From the NCBI RefSeq assembly GCF_950023065.1, contig NC_088679.1, forward strand, positions 43,090,001 to 43,154,000: a stretch of 64,000 nucleotides of DNA, in the 5' to 3' direction. The DNA comes from Planococcus citri (Eukaryota > Arthropoda > Insecta > Hemiptera > Pseudococcidae). How positions within the stretch are numbered: the first letter of the stretch is position 1; every line of letters starts with the position of its first letter. This document shows, piece after piece, positions 1 to 11,900 of this stretch. Below the pieces are notes generated by a model that was not told where the DNA came from, did no database searches, and was given only the letters and a program-made list of their open reading frames with translations. Made by a program: the position numbers and the translations under genes.

Positions 1-1780
1 TATTTGTACCTACTACTCATTTCTTGCTCCATAACAGAGAGAAATTGCTCATAATTTTTAGAAAACTGTGTTTGAAATATAAGCATGATATTTTTGTAAG
101 CATTTTTAAAGCCATTTAAAGATTTGATTCTGTAAGAAAATTCACGACGAAAGGAACAGAGGCATTCGAGGAAAATGCATTCAGGTTAAAACAAGTCAGA
201 ATGAGCTCTAGAAACGGATTGGGTTAAAAATCTTTGAGTAAATTAATGTCCTTCGGAGAAATTTCCATACCTATAGGTAAGTAAGTACTCATCTTTCATT
301 CTTTCAGAATGGGGTTTCTCCTAAGTTGTATGTACTAATAGGTAGGTAAGTCTGTTCAATTGAAGATCAGTTTGTGTTGAAGAAAACCAATACAGTGCCA
401 AATCCAGAGGATGGAGGTGAGACTAGACAATGTTTCTTTCAATTTCAAAAGAATTTAGATTTTGAGGTTCTTGACCCTGGTTCGTATTTACTGAAAAAGT
501 TGGATTCCAAAAAGTTCACGACTCAGTTTGGGACAGACTGACTTTCATATTTTTAAGTGATGCATTTTGTTTTCTGTCAAAAAATAAAAATATATTATTC
601 AAGGGCTTGGAATATCGAAATTTGATTTTTTTCAACGAACCAAATATACTTACTATAGGAATGAATGTACTGCATTCCTCAGGGAGGTAGATAGATTTTC
701 TCGACAGAACTGCAGGTAGGTACCATTGGAAGGAACTCGATGGTTATAAAATGTTGAATAAAAAAGTTTTCATTTCGGAGAAGATGGTCAAATGGGGAGG
801 GGGAGTCGCTCCTTTTGAATCTAGAGGGGACCACATCTTCAAGTTAGACCTATGGAATCCTAAATGGAAATATATGTGCCTAATATATGCTGTTTAGGAC
901 GGATGTGTGAATATCCTTAAAAAGTCAAAGGTATGTGGATTTCTTGAATGAGGTGTAAAAGTTCCAGAATAGGTAGGTAATATATTAACCACGATGAGAA
1001 TAAATAATTTAAAAAATGAACGAGAACGACTACTGCGGGTTAAGAATTCGGGTTTATTTGATGCTGATTATACTGTTTTAATAAAGTAGGTATATCTCGA
1101 AGGTGGCCTATAATTTCTTTTTAAATGACCACCTACGTGTCAGACGCACAGATAGTGGATACTCAGCACTCGTTGTATAAAAAAATATACCTATCTAATA
1201 CCTAATTCAAATACTCACTTACTCGCATAGGCACGATATAGTGTTGGATGAAATTACATTTATATCAACCTATAGGTAGGTATAGGTCTATATAGATAAT
1301 TACTTTATTCATCAACTGAAGTTAGGCATGGCATGTTTGTATTAAAAAGCAAAAAAGGAGAAAAAAAAACAAACAAATATATAGGCTTGAGCCGAAAAAC
1401 TACAAAAAGGAATGAGGAATTAAAAAGAGTTCGGATAGAGTGAAGAATATAAGTACCTAAGTATCTAGATCGAGAGAGGCGAAAGGCGAATGAAGTAAAA
1501 AAAGCGAAAATCTGAAGAATCACGCTAATAAATTACATTGAAGATAAATTAAAGATCATAGCGAGATCGTTAACATATCCTTAGAAAACGCGTAAAGAAC
1601 ATAATTTAGTATATAAAATAGCCGACAAAGAAAAATTGGGATGATAATTAGTTTAGGAGAGTGGTATTATCCGAAAAGGCAGAAAAAAACCGAATAGAGA
1701 ATTACAATCGACGGGAAAACACCTACTTGGAAACTAGAAATCAACTGCTTAGTAACTGGCAATCCAATCAACGTGGTTGA
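1..1780. other. Upstream intergenic DNA, no gene seen
   Basis: AT-rich sequence with scattered TAGGTA/TACCTA motifs and A- or T-runs. No open frame with recognisable protein similarity was seen, and no tRNA or transposon ends were found. It lies 5' of the ladybird gene, so it may hold distal regulatory sites, but nothing in the sequence singles one out. Confidence 0.5.
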
Positions 1781-2200
1781 AACTGGCTTGTGTCAGAATG
1801 CGAGGTTCTTATTGGTCGAGAAAGAAGTGTGCATATAGGGAGGAAATGATTAAACAGCCGGCAAGCCCATTCTCTCACAACTAGAACTCCCTACTACTGT
1901 TGTTGTTGAACGCCTTTCGTGTCACTAGTGAAAATTTATTGACGTAACTAGCATTAGAGATTCCGAGATCGTAGTACGGTTTCGTGATAACGTTGCACGT
2001 TTTTTTCGTCGCGGAATGCGGTGAATTTTTGCTTTTTATTCAATTTCATTACGTATTTCGATTTAATTTCGACGGCGATTTGTTCGTACCTTTATATGAA
2101 TATATTATTTACATTGTATCGGTTTCTATATCTACGGTGATCGTGACAGATTATTAATTTTCGCGATTCTCGATCTCGCGATACGTTGGTATAGTTATTT
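1781..2200 (+). promoter_or_regulatory. Putative promoter and 5' UTR of ladybird
   Basis: The 400 bases before the exon 1 reading frame are visibly richer in CpG than the surrounding DNA; the stretch from about 1960 to 2190 has many TCG/CGA steps. They lack the TAGGTA repeat motif that fills neighbouring sequence. This fits a core promoter plus leader of a developmental gene. I see no convincing TATA box at a fixed distance and cannot place the start site. An additional untranslated upstream exon cannot be excluded. The promoter call rests on position and composition only. Confidence 0.35.
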
Positions 2201-3422
2201 ATGTTATTTAAAATTGTGCTAAAATTTTTTCGCGGATGTAAGCCTGACAATTTAATGTTGTCCGTATACTATACAAGTTCATACGACCAACTAATGGCAG
2301 CAGATGAATCGCACGTAGAGAACAGCCGTAAAAACGTATACAGGTGCGTAAAAAATTCGAACAATATGCGTAATCTAGAGCCGATTTCGATCGATAAAAT
2401 GTTCAACTACGATATCTCTGCAGTAATGCAGAAACAAGCCAATTCAGCAGCCGAATCAGCCGACGAAGAAGACGAAATCAGTGTCGGCTGTCCATCGCCA
2501 ATCGCTAGATCTAACGATGATTCTAAAGAAGATGATAAATTTCTCGAAAAAGAATCTCGTCTACGTTCGTCATCGTGTTCTTCGGTTTCGTCTACACAAT
2601 CACATTGCCAACAATCGTCAAATTCTTTCAGTTATCACAGCGAAGAGACGATTGAAAAAGAAAATGGCCGGGTATCCGAATCGGACAATGGTTCGAGAAG
2701 GTACTCGATGAGCGACGATGAAACAGTTCCTAAAGAAGGCGCCGAAGAATACTTCAAGCCTTTGAAACGTTTGAAAATGATGAAAATCGATAAAACCAGT
2801 TTTAGTATTAGCGAACGTAGCAAAAGTAATTTGAATAAGAGATTGTACAGACACCATAAGGTGGCCGATATTGTATCTCAAACTGCCGAAGATACCGTCG
2901 AAGACGACTGTAATTCGAATTCAGGTGTTAAATCATTCTCCATCTGTGATATACTCAGTCATAAACCAGCCAAAAGTACCCCATCGTCGAGTAAAATCGT
3001 CCGCCCTTGGGATTGCGAACCCCAAGAAGAATCTCCTAACCCTTATTTATTACCACCACCAGCCCATCGTGGAATCTTACCTCAACCTCCTTTATTCCTT
3101 AGTCAGTTTCATCCTCAACAATTATCGTTGCATTTACATAGACCTAAGTCTGAAGATATCAGCTCGACGTACGAATCGTGCAGCAGCAGTGGTAGATCCA
3201 GCACCGGTGGCAGTGATTGTTGTACCAGTCCTGATGTGTTGAATTGTTCCATACAGAATTCTTCGAGTAATCATCAACATTCGTCCAACAGAGGTCGAAA
3301 TATAGAAGCATCTGCCAGAAGTAAAACCACCAATGGAAAGTCGTCCAATTCATCACCCTTAGATGCTCTATTTCAAATGACCAATAAGACCTTTGATGAA
3401 TTGAATGGAGATCCTAATGCAG
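2201..3422 (+). CDS. lb: Ladybird/Lbx homeobox protein, exon 1 (N-terminal 407 codons)
   Basis: This exon encodes the N-terminal, mostly disordered half of a ladybird-type transcription factor. Visible blocks in order are: an acidic run (SADEEDEIS, residues 86-94); long Ser-rich stretches around 120-175; an eh1-type Groucho-binding motif FSICDIL (246-252), matching the FSIEDIL motif of vertebrate Lbx; KIVRPWD (265-271), also an Lbx-family block; a Pro/His/Leu-rich segment (about 280-314); Ser-rich tracts; and SPLDALFQMT (385-394), a block found just before the homeodomain in Lbx proteins. The frame ends at a GT donor (GCAG|GTAAAT) at 3423, leaving one base of a split codon. The ATG at 2201 has a weak context (TTT before it); in-frame ATGs at residues 19, 32 and 56 are alternatives, so the true N-terminus is uncertain. 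In Drosophila the ladybird genes act in epidermal, muscle and heart cell fate; the nuclear repressor role here is inferred from family. Confidence 0.9.
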
Positions 3423-4681
3423 GTAAATTGAATTTTCATACCTATTATGCATATACTTACCTATTTATGTATTTACTTAGGTAGGTACTTACGATATTTT
3501 AAGCAATTCAGACTTCAAAAGTCAATTTGTATGACTGCATGAGACTTGCAGGTATTTAATAGGTACCTACCTAAAGAAATACCTTATTCACTGATTTTAA
3601 CCCTCGGTAAAAGCCAAATAACCAGGTAATAATGAATCATCACTACTTGTAGGTACATCGATTGATAATTGTATTATTTGTGTTTAATATCCTTGACTAA
3701 TTGGTGGCGTAGAGAAGGGTGGTTTATTGGTTGTTCCTTATCCTTTGTTTCAAAAATCACGAAGTGCTGAGAACTGCTTATAGAATAAGAAATTTTCAAA
3801 CAATTGTTTCTCAGAAATCATCAGGTATACATACATGTGTATGGTACCTATCTACTTATGTATCAGCATTTTTACGAAAAAAACAACTCGTTCGAGTATA
3901 ACTAGGTATGCTGACTAAATGCGTTATTACTTACAGTTCCGTAAAAAATTGAAAACAATCCACCTGTTCATTATGAACATTCTAAAATTTAATGTTAGAT
4001 ATAGGTATGGTATGCAAAAATGAAACGTTCTTTCTTTGAAATTGATCAAAATATCACCAAAAAATATACTGAAAAATTAATTCAAAAATCCTAGAATAAT
4101 TTTTCTCTGACGATGCCAACCTTCTCCACTTGAAAGACCATGTATTGAATACATTTTCGAAACATTGAATAAGGTTCGATGTAGTACTTTAGAAATACCA
4201 AATAAAATTTGTTAGATATAATTTTGGTAAAAAGCAAAAAAATAGCTCATGGAACACGAAATAAAAATCCTTTTTAAAAATGTTGTCTACTAATTTTGAC
4301 AAAAATATTGAGTTTTACTTACTTAAAGTCATTATAAAAATTTATAAATTACTATAAAAGTGGAATTTCTTCATTAAAAAAATTAAAAAATGCATTGATA
4401 AGGGAGGTATTTCAACTAAAAGAAAATTTTTCGAATAAGAAAAAGCTGGATTGAAGGAGCATGGAAAAATATAATGCATATCACCACCCAAAATTTCAGA
4501 CGTTCAAGTGCATTTTTCAATTTTTGGCAAATTTTTAAAAATCTGGCCGAAAATGAAAAAAAAATCAAAATGTTACCAAATTAACCTATTAAAGCTGAAA
4601 TTTGGTATATATTAGTAGGTATGTAGAATGTACTTGTACCCAATTTCAAAACATGCATGACGTGCAATTTTAATACCTATA

Positions 4682-4817
4682 CTCTCTAAATTTGAAACAG
4701 TGAAATTTCACTGCTTAGCAGTCACGACATTTTGCCTTTTTAAAAGCAGCTGCTTTTAGGAAGGCAAAATGTCGTGACTGCTAAGCAGTGAAATTTCACT
4801 GTTTCAAATTTAGAGAG
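4682..4817. mobile_element. Foldback MITE copy A (136 bp palindrome)
   Basis: Nearly the whole element is one inverted repeat. The left arm starts CTCTCTAAATTTGAAACAGT and the right arm ends with its complement. The arms run through ACTGCTTAGCAGTCACGACATTTTG to a small centre around AAAAGCAGCTGCTTTTA. The flanks read TA on each side (TATA is also compatible), consistent with a TA target duplication. There is no coding capacity. It shares ends with the larger copy 127 bp downstream. Confidence 0.8.
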
Positions 4818-4821
4818 TATA

Positions 4822-4847
4822 TACCTACCTACCTACCTACCTACCTA
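4822..4847. repeat. (TACC)n microsatellite
   Basis: About six perfect ACCT/TACC units lie just beyond the right end of the first foldback MITE. The same four-base motif occurs in short runs elsewhere, for example around 6212-6231 and 51209-51229, and as single TAGGTA units throughout the window. Confidence 0.9.
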
Positions 4848-4944
4848 ACAATAAGATTTTTAATACCTAAAAGTATACTTCCCACAAAACTTTTTTTTTC
4901 TCTGTACCTAGATTGTGTTATTTATGTATGTAGGTAGATATGTG

Positions 4945-5193
4945 CTCTCTAAATTTGAAACAGTGAAATTTCACTGCTTAGCAGTCAGTCACGACATTTT
5001 GGCTTCTTAAAAGCAGTACCTAGTTTTTTACTGCAAAACAGTAAAAAGTTTACTGAATTGATCAGTAAAAATGATTTTTACTTACCAATTCAGTAGATTT
5101 TTCACTGTTTTGCAGTAAAAAACTACTGCTTTTAAGAAGCCAAAATGTCGTGACTGCTAAGCAGTGAAATTTCACTGTTTCAAATTTAGAGAG
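4945..5193. mobile_element. Foldback MITE copy B (249 bp palindrome)
   Basis: The outer ~60 bases of each arm match copy A almost exactly (CTCTCTAAATTTG, CACTGCTTAGCAGTCA, CGACATTTTG). The centre differs: it holds an additional inverted repeat built from TTTTTACTGCAAAACAGTAAA and its complement. The flanking dinucleotide is TG on both sides. The left arm has a 4-base GTCA duplication (GTCAGTCACG) that the right arm lacks. It has no coding potential and looks like a sibling or precursor of copy A with a longer stem. Confidence 0.8.
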
Positions 5194-5247
5194 TGGGCAC
5201 CTCTACCTACTCATCATTACTCACGTGCTTTTGTAGTTTTTGCCAAA

Positions 5248-5454
5248 ATGAGTGAGAAGAATCATCCCTTTTTCTGGAAGTTTTGCTGTAGCTGTGGGGC
5301 TTTTATTTTAGAAGCGGGAAATGATGATATTTTAAATCAGAAAATTGTGTCAAGTGGAGAAATTTGGATTTGGGAAATCAAAGAAAAAAAACTGTCAGAG
5401 GAGAACCTGAGCAAAAATTTGAAAAAAGTTGCTGATTTCATTCAAAAAATATGA
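5248..5454 (+). CDS. Possible 68-residue small ORF, unrecognised
   Basis: An ATG in good context (CAAAATGA) opens a 68-codon frame 54 bases after MITE copy B. The peptide begins MSEKNHPFFWKFCCSCG, with a C-C-x-C cluster. Its C-terminal half is charged and helix-like (EIKEKKLSEENLSKNLKK). I do not recognise a family. It lies inside the ladybird intron on the same strand. A chance open frame or a transposon-derived fragment is more likely than a real gene. Confidence 0.15.
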   Translation: MSEKNHPFFWKFCCSCGAFILEAGNDDILNQKIVSSGEIWIWEIKEKKLSEENLSKNLKKVADFIQKI

Positions 5455-5517
5455 ATACTTATTGTGAGAATAATAGATTTTCCAGTCCTTTTTCATTTTA
5501 TCTATACCTACTTACCC

Positions 5518-5579
5518 TCAGTGAAAAGTAAAAAACGACAACATACTCGTAATTGCAGCAAACTTCGACTTTTCACTGA
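5518..5579. repeat. Short inverted repeat with 12 bp arms
   Basis: TCAGTGAAAAGT at 5518-5529 is matched by its exact complement ACTTTTCACTGA at 5568-5579, separated by 38 bases. It could be a very small MITE remnant or a chance hairpin; no target duplication is evident. Confidence 0.4.
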
Positions 5580-8220
5580 AATTGACCCATTGTATACGTA
5601 TAGGGCTACGTGGTTTAATTTGTTTTAGAATTATTCTAACAATTACTTACCTATGAAGATTTTTAAAAGTTTTGAATTTGTAGTTCTGAGGTAAAATTAT
5701 TGAATCCAATATCATGGTCGGTCTGAACTGATCTAATACAGAATAACTGTTAGGATCTGATTCAGTTAGTTTGCTATTCGGATTCCGTATTTTGAATTTT
5801 TTGGAAGATTTATATTTTCTGCAATGAACGGTCCATGATTTTGGAACTGATTAAATCAAAATGACATACCCATCCTACTTAGGATAATTTTTAAAAGATA
5901 CTCGTAGATGCATACTTTTCGATTCTTTCTGGGAATTCTTCTAATAAGTTAGATAGTTACCAACGCATGGATTTTTTTTTTACTTCAAAAAGAAAAGAAA
6001 GAAATTTTAAAAAACGGTTCATTGTAAGAGGATATTAACCGAAATATTCACAGGGACAATTCTGAACCGGTGATCATTTCAAAGTAGGTACCTATGATAA
6101 ATAGTCTAATTATTATATGCAAATGAATATTTGACTTGATGGAGTGAAAATACGAGAACAGGAGAACACAAGCTTCAGAAGAAAATTGTTGCAAAAATGT
6201 AAATTAGGTATTGGTAGGTAGGTAGGTAGGTACAATATAAGTAACTTTGCTGCATATAATTTTTTTTCAATTTCTTACTAAATCCGTTGCTTTTATATGG
6301 CGTTAGCGAATTGAAATTGAGTAATTAGGAAATAAAAAAATTGAACAATCTCACTGCAATACCATCATCGTCAGTTTCAATTCAACGGCTTACGTACTTA
6401 TTTGGAACATTTTTACAAACGAGATATGGAAAAGTGGCATTATAAGTATAAGGAAAAAAAGAACGTTGGGAAGTTGATAATTGTTGGGGTTTTCAACATT
6501 AAAATTAGTAATTTGAAACGAGAAAATAATACTAGAGCGAAAACAATGAAACATGAATTATTTATAAAATATACTTGTATATAAGCTGGAAATTGTATCG
6601 ACATGTTGTTCATTGTTGAATCTTATTTTTTTAGATTTATAGTTATAATTTGATACCGAGCACACGGATTACTGATAAGCGAGCTGCAAGGAAAATATAA
6701 TAATTTAGAAAAGACTAGTTAAATTTCATCAGACCGTATCTTATTTAATTGTAGAGTATGATAGGAAGTAGCATCACGTTCGCAGCACTAAGATTTCGCA
6801 GTTACCAGTTAAAGTAGGAAAAATTTTTGAAGGAAAGTAGATACATTTCCTTTCAGAGTTCATTATTTTTTTTAAATAGGTAAACGAAATGATTGTATTG
6901 TTTGAAATTTTCGCCCAATTCGAGCATCACAATTGCAAACTTCCCTGCAATAAAGGTACCTACTACCTAGGTAGGTACTTACAATTTTGTACTTTGATGG
7001 TGCTTCATTGATTCTCGTCATTGTACATTATTGGTCTATTTTAAAATATGCGAAGAGCTTTTTTTTGGTTAGAAAGAGAGGGTATATAATCGAGTGTATA
7101 TTAAACTCCCACCCACGTCGATCACGTATCATGGTGAATAATTTTTTTAAAATGATAAATCGTGAAGATTTTCCAGCGAACCGCAAAGAATTATATTTCA
7201 TTATTTTCGGCCAGTTTATACACTTCTGGACGTTCTTACCGTTACTATAATTGAGCAGAACAACTTCAAATATTCATGCACTAATTTAACACTCAAATGG
7301 TGGTCCGAAAGCCATAATAGTTTTTTAAAAGATTACTGTTCAAAATCATTGATATGTGCATCAAGCCATAACAAAGGTGTTACCGCAAACGTAACGCCAG
7401 TAAGTTACCTCCGCCGAGCCGCGCCGGAGCGTCACCATCACCTCCATTTAATGTGGAGCGATTTGATGAGAATAATTTTCACCGTTCGTGCGACATTAAA
7501 TCGAACCTCTTGATAAATTCAATTATTGTAATCGAGTCAGATAATTGTGTCCATTATAGAAACTGCGGTTTCGTTATTAATAATACCGGCCATTTTCCCA
7601 AATACTTTGAACTTTAATTGCGGTTATTTCAACTGCTGCAGTTCGGGATGGATATAGGTAGGTAAGGTACTCATGGTGGTACTCGTAGTACTATACACTG
7701 AAAGTTGCGTCAAACGTTTATAATAAGATACCTAATGGGAAATTAATGTGGTAACCGCAAGTACTCGTATTCTTGTCCTGCTTGAATGCGTTATAAATTT
7801 CATTTTCTTTCCCTTTAATTTATCCGTAAAAGCGTTACCATTTTTTAAGCATCATTGAATACACGATGTTGAGATAAGTAAAAGGGTTGAAGTTTTCGTT
7901 GTACGCCTATTTTTAACGCAATCAACTTCATTGTGGGCACCTCTAGCTACTACCTAGCTAGGTAACCTTTCTAATAGGTACCTATTTTTGATGTCGATTT
8001 ACATTGGTTTACTTATTGCCATCTGATTCGTGAAATTGAAAATTTTTACGTACCTATGATCATTAAAAATTTGAATACTTACGAGTGCCAAAAAGAGGCA
8101 AGTATACTTAACTAGTTTGTTTTTGAACCAGAACTAGTTATAGAACCGTCAAGAAGAGGGATAAGAAGCAATTTTCCCTTGGTTCCGACTTTTTAGGAAG
8201 CACAAAAATTTAAAAACTTT
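5580..8220. other. Intronic DNA, no gene; conserved-looking patch near 7380-7640
   Basis: Mostly AT-rich sequence with TAGGTA runs (6212-6231 is the longest). Between about 7380 and 7640 the sequence becomes more GC- and CpG-rich and complex (CCGCCGAGCCGCGCCGGAGC near 7411) and includes several ATTA/TAAT cores. That texture is typical of non-repetitive, possibly regulatory intronic DNA, but no specific element is proven. Confidence 0.3.
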
Positions 8221-8221
8221 A

Positions 8222-8410
8222 CAATTGACGAGCTTTTTTCCGAAAATGGTTAAGTCACTTTATTTTTCTACGTTGAGAAAGGCGACTGTCTCGGGAATAT
8301 ATTGCAAAATTTCTACATCCCTCCCTAGAGCGGAAACTTTTTTTTTCGTTTTTCTCAACGTGGGAAAAAAATGACTTCATCAATTTTAGAAAAGAACTCT
8401 TCAATTAAAT
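8222..8410. mobile_element. Diverged foldback element
   Basis: AAGTCACTTTATTTTTCTAC then GTTGAGAAA (about 8252-8280) pairs with TTTCTCAACGTGGGAAAAAA then ATGACTT (about 8352-8378). The complementarity continues outward at roughly 70% identity to AATTGACGAGC on the left and its counterpart around 8400. The centre (8281-8351) is unpaired. This is the pattern of an old MITE whose arms have drifted. No target duplication is clear. Confidence 0.55.
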
Positions 8411-8860
8411 AACTTTTGTTATGAATTATTAATCACAAAGGCTTGACGAGGGGATGTGTCGGGGGGGGGGGGTCGAGGGCTTCCCTCTCGATATTTTCCC
8501 AATTAAATAGCCAGTGGAAGTTCGAAATCGAGCAAATTTTTTGAGGGAGATTTGGAAACAGAAATCTCAAATCATTTTAAATTTTCAGAAATGATAGTTT
8601 TATACCTACCTAATACAAAAAATTTAAAGTTTTCTATTGATTTGATTATGCTTCTGAAATTTATAAAGTTAATTTTTCAATTTTTGAAAATTTTTGATAC
8701 TTAATTTTTGTGGGTGCAATTGAATTTAAATTACCCCGAAGGAAGTTGAAGCAAGAGCTTTGAAAAATTGATGTTTCGAAAAGTAAAATTAACATTTTCA
8801 AATTTTTACAATAATTTTCAAGAAATTTCAATACCTATTTTCGAAATTATGAGGAAGTAA

Positions 8861-8905
8861 ATTTGGCCCAAGCAAAGCGAGGGTAGAAGCCTTCGAAAAT
8901 TCTCC
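8861..8905 (-). repeat. Dispersed CTCGCTTCGCTCG-family repeat fragment
   Basis: On the minus strand this reads GGCTTCTACCCTCGCTTTGC then TTGGGCC. It matches the core of the copies at 52481-52510, 39311-39335 and 52751-52775, allowing for drift. The core of the family is a short near-palindrome around CGCTTCGCTCG. Confidence 0.5.
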
Positions 8906-11900
8906 ACAACAGGAGTAAAACGTACCGTATTATTTTTCATGTGAGAAATAAATTTTTCTGCAACATTTTTAAAAGTTTGAGTAACAATTTTCCAAGTATA
9001 GGTACAATACGTTGATCAGAGAAAGGATCGATCTTTTGATTAACATTTTCAATCCAAGAAGTAAAAAAAATCGGTTTTTGGTTTTAAATGACTGCCTTAA
9101 GGCTTCGCTGAATTTCACTCAATTTTCCAAATTAGTTATCTCAATTCTTCCAAATTCTTTGATTTTCTGAACTTTTCTCTACTTTTCCCAAGTTACCGAA
9201 CATTTTCTTCAAAATTCTCAACTTTTTGTATGAGTTTTTCTGTTGAGAGAGAGCCCCACTCGGCACGCTTTCGATCAATCATAAAGGTGTTGAACTAAAA
9301 TTCATTGAGAAATTGTCATTTTTCAACTTATGGTATTTAAAAAAAAGTAAACAATTGATCAACTTGATCAGTGATCACTTTTTGACGAATTGATTTCTAA
9401 AGTGGAATGCTGGAAGTTGCATACGTTTCGGGCCTATTTTGGTTCTCGATGGACCGGGCTTGAACTGCGAGTAAGTTCAAGTTGAATAAATGATGATAAG
9501 GTACAATATGATGAATGTTTTTTTTTCGATTTTTTTGATGTTTGCTTTGGAATTTTATTTATCATAAACTGCAGTTAAGCCAATTTTGACACCAAAAAAT
9601 TGGAAAAGTGAAAAAATCAAGTTGAGCGGGTGTTACGGTAAATATTTTTTGAAATCGTGTGGACAGTTTGGGTTTCGCGTTCGCCCCTAAAATTATCAAG
9701 GGCTTTTTTCTCGTGAGACTTTGGTAATTTTTGAGCAACTATACGTAGGAAGAGTAGGAGTCAAGTCATCCAATTCAATCCCAAAAAATGTTCTCAATTA
9801 GTACTTACTTATCCTATCAAAAGTATTCGCAAAAAAAGTCGTTAAAAATGGGCTCCCAAAACAATAAAATGAAATTTATCTTTACCTAATCAACGGATTG
9901 TCCAGCGAGAAGGGAAAATGCCTGTGAATCAATTTGAACTCCTTCGGATGATATGTATTTGGACATTTCCGGCTTGGAACAATAACTGCATGATTGCATG
10001 ATTAAAAAAAAAGTGTTCGCCGGTGGCTCCAAAATAGTAGGAAAATCAGGAATAGATCGTCCGGACACTTTTTCCTCTCGCTAGAAAATGATAGAATATC
10101 GTTCCAAGAGATTAAAAAATTCCAAAAATCAGATTTTTATAACTGCCAGGTTTTGAAAATTTCATATCTTTAGCCACTCAAAATTTTTACAAAAACTAAG
10201 AAATAAATCAAAACAGCTAAAAATTTGGTTTTTAAGGTATTTCTGCATGATTTTTGGAAAAACTGAAGTTTGGTCTCCTTTTAGCTACTTTTTTTCTCCC
10301 CCTCCCCCCAAAAAAACTGAAATTGGCGGTAGAAAGAAAGTGCCTGAGTGTTGAAGTCTATAAGAATGTTGAAGAGAGGGTGAGATGAAAAACTTCAAGG
10401 TAGATATTTTTTTTCTATATACCAACCGAACGACACGCCGTGTATTTCACATTGTAAAAAAATGTCCAATTTCAAAAATTCTCAAAAATTTTCCACAATT
10501 TGTTTTTGGCACGAGTACACAGGTATGTAAGTATTTATTTTGAAAAACTTTGTATTAAAAAGTTCTAAAATCATAACAATACCAGACCTAAATTCTAAAC
10601 CAGTTATTGGAATTTTTTTTTATTAACTTGTCAATAAGTATAATTCGTTAATTTACATTAATTAATTCATTTTTCACACGAAGCTGATAGGTAGGCAACG
10701 AACACGAGAGACATGTGTGAAAAATACATATGTTTTTCTCATTCCTTTGGTTCGTTGCGCCTTCGCCTACCACACGAGCAGCGAAGAAACGGGTTAGAAA
10801 AATTTATTGGATAATGTTTTCTTGTAAAGATAGTAGCCACACGGTACTATCGGTAAGGATGAAGTTATTAGGAGATTTGAGTCGGCACTCTTTTAAGACC
10901 ACACAGAACACACACCTCAACCTTCCAATTAGGCGTTGCCGGTCATAGCGGCTTCTTTCAAGTGTTACCTGTCGTACCCGCCTTCTCCGCTTTTCCGTAT
11001 AATATAACCAAGTCAAAGGACTAGGTTAAACCTAGTTGCTTCGATGATATGTTACCAGCAACGAACTTACCTCTGGCCTGGTTTAGCTCGTTTCTTTCCA
11101 CTTCATCATTTTTATTTTTTTTCTTCTATCTAACTAATCGTTTTAATTTTGTATCTTTTTTTTTCGCTTTAAATAAGAAATTTTTCCTCGGTGATTCATT
11201 CATTTTAGAGAAAATTTTTTCACTTTCTGTATTATTTAGAAGTGCATTCGAAAATTTCTCCTATACCTTTACCTACGAGATCTAGGTTGTTGGTGTTTTA
11301 CTAAAAGGGTTTAAATGCATTCGACGTGTGTGGAAAGGTTTAAAGAAGAAAACGATAGGTACGGACGAAAGGTCAATTAGCGATACTTTATCGAGAAATA
11401 GGTATTGAATAAAAAAAAGATATCATTTAACGGCCTTTACTCCCGATAGCAAAGGATAGTAGTGTAGGTCATTCAGGATATGCATGATTTCAACCCTGTA
11501 TAAATTTCTTTCAACCGAATACCTGTGCCTTTGTAAAAGTATCGATTCATGTTATTTTTTACAGTCTTATGCTTGGTTTAGGGATCTACCATAATGGGTA
11601 TAAGTTACCTGTAATATGGACTATGCATTAGTCTTTTGAGGAAGTCGCTTACTATTTGTATAACAGTCGGTTTGTTTGTATAGAAGATTTGTGTATTGGG
11701 TAAGGGATGTTTTAAGGTATTGTTTGGACATTATTCATGTCCTTTTCCCTTCTTTTATTCATTTTTGTCGTGAACTGGAATAATTTTAGTACATACGTAC
11801 ATCTACTTACTACGTAGTCTATTAAGGTGTGGGTAAGTTTTCTTGATTTTTTCCCCTTAGCTTTTTCGATCGATTTACCTATCAAATTTCAAATTTGGTG

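Noticed and set aside
5194..7960. Shared GTGGGCACCTCTA beside MITE copy B and at about 7934
   Set aside because: The match is only about 13 bases and does not extend into the flanks, so it could be chance or the TAGGTA-type background.
8461..8472. G-runs (also near 14240, 28590, 36748, 52890) as functional G-quadruplexes
   Set aside because: Single homopolymer runs are commonly length-variable and error-prone in assemblies; there is no positional relation to the gene.
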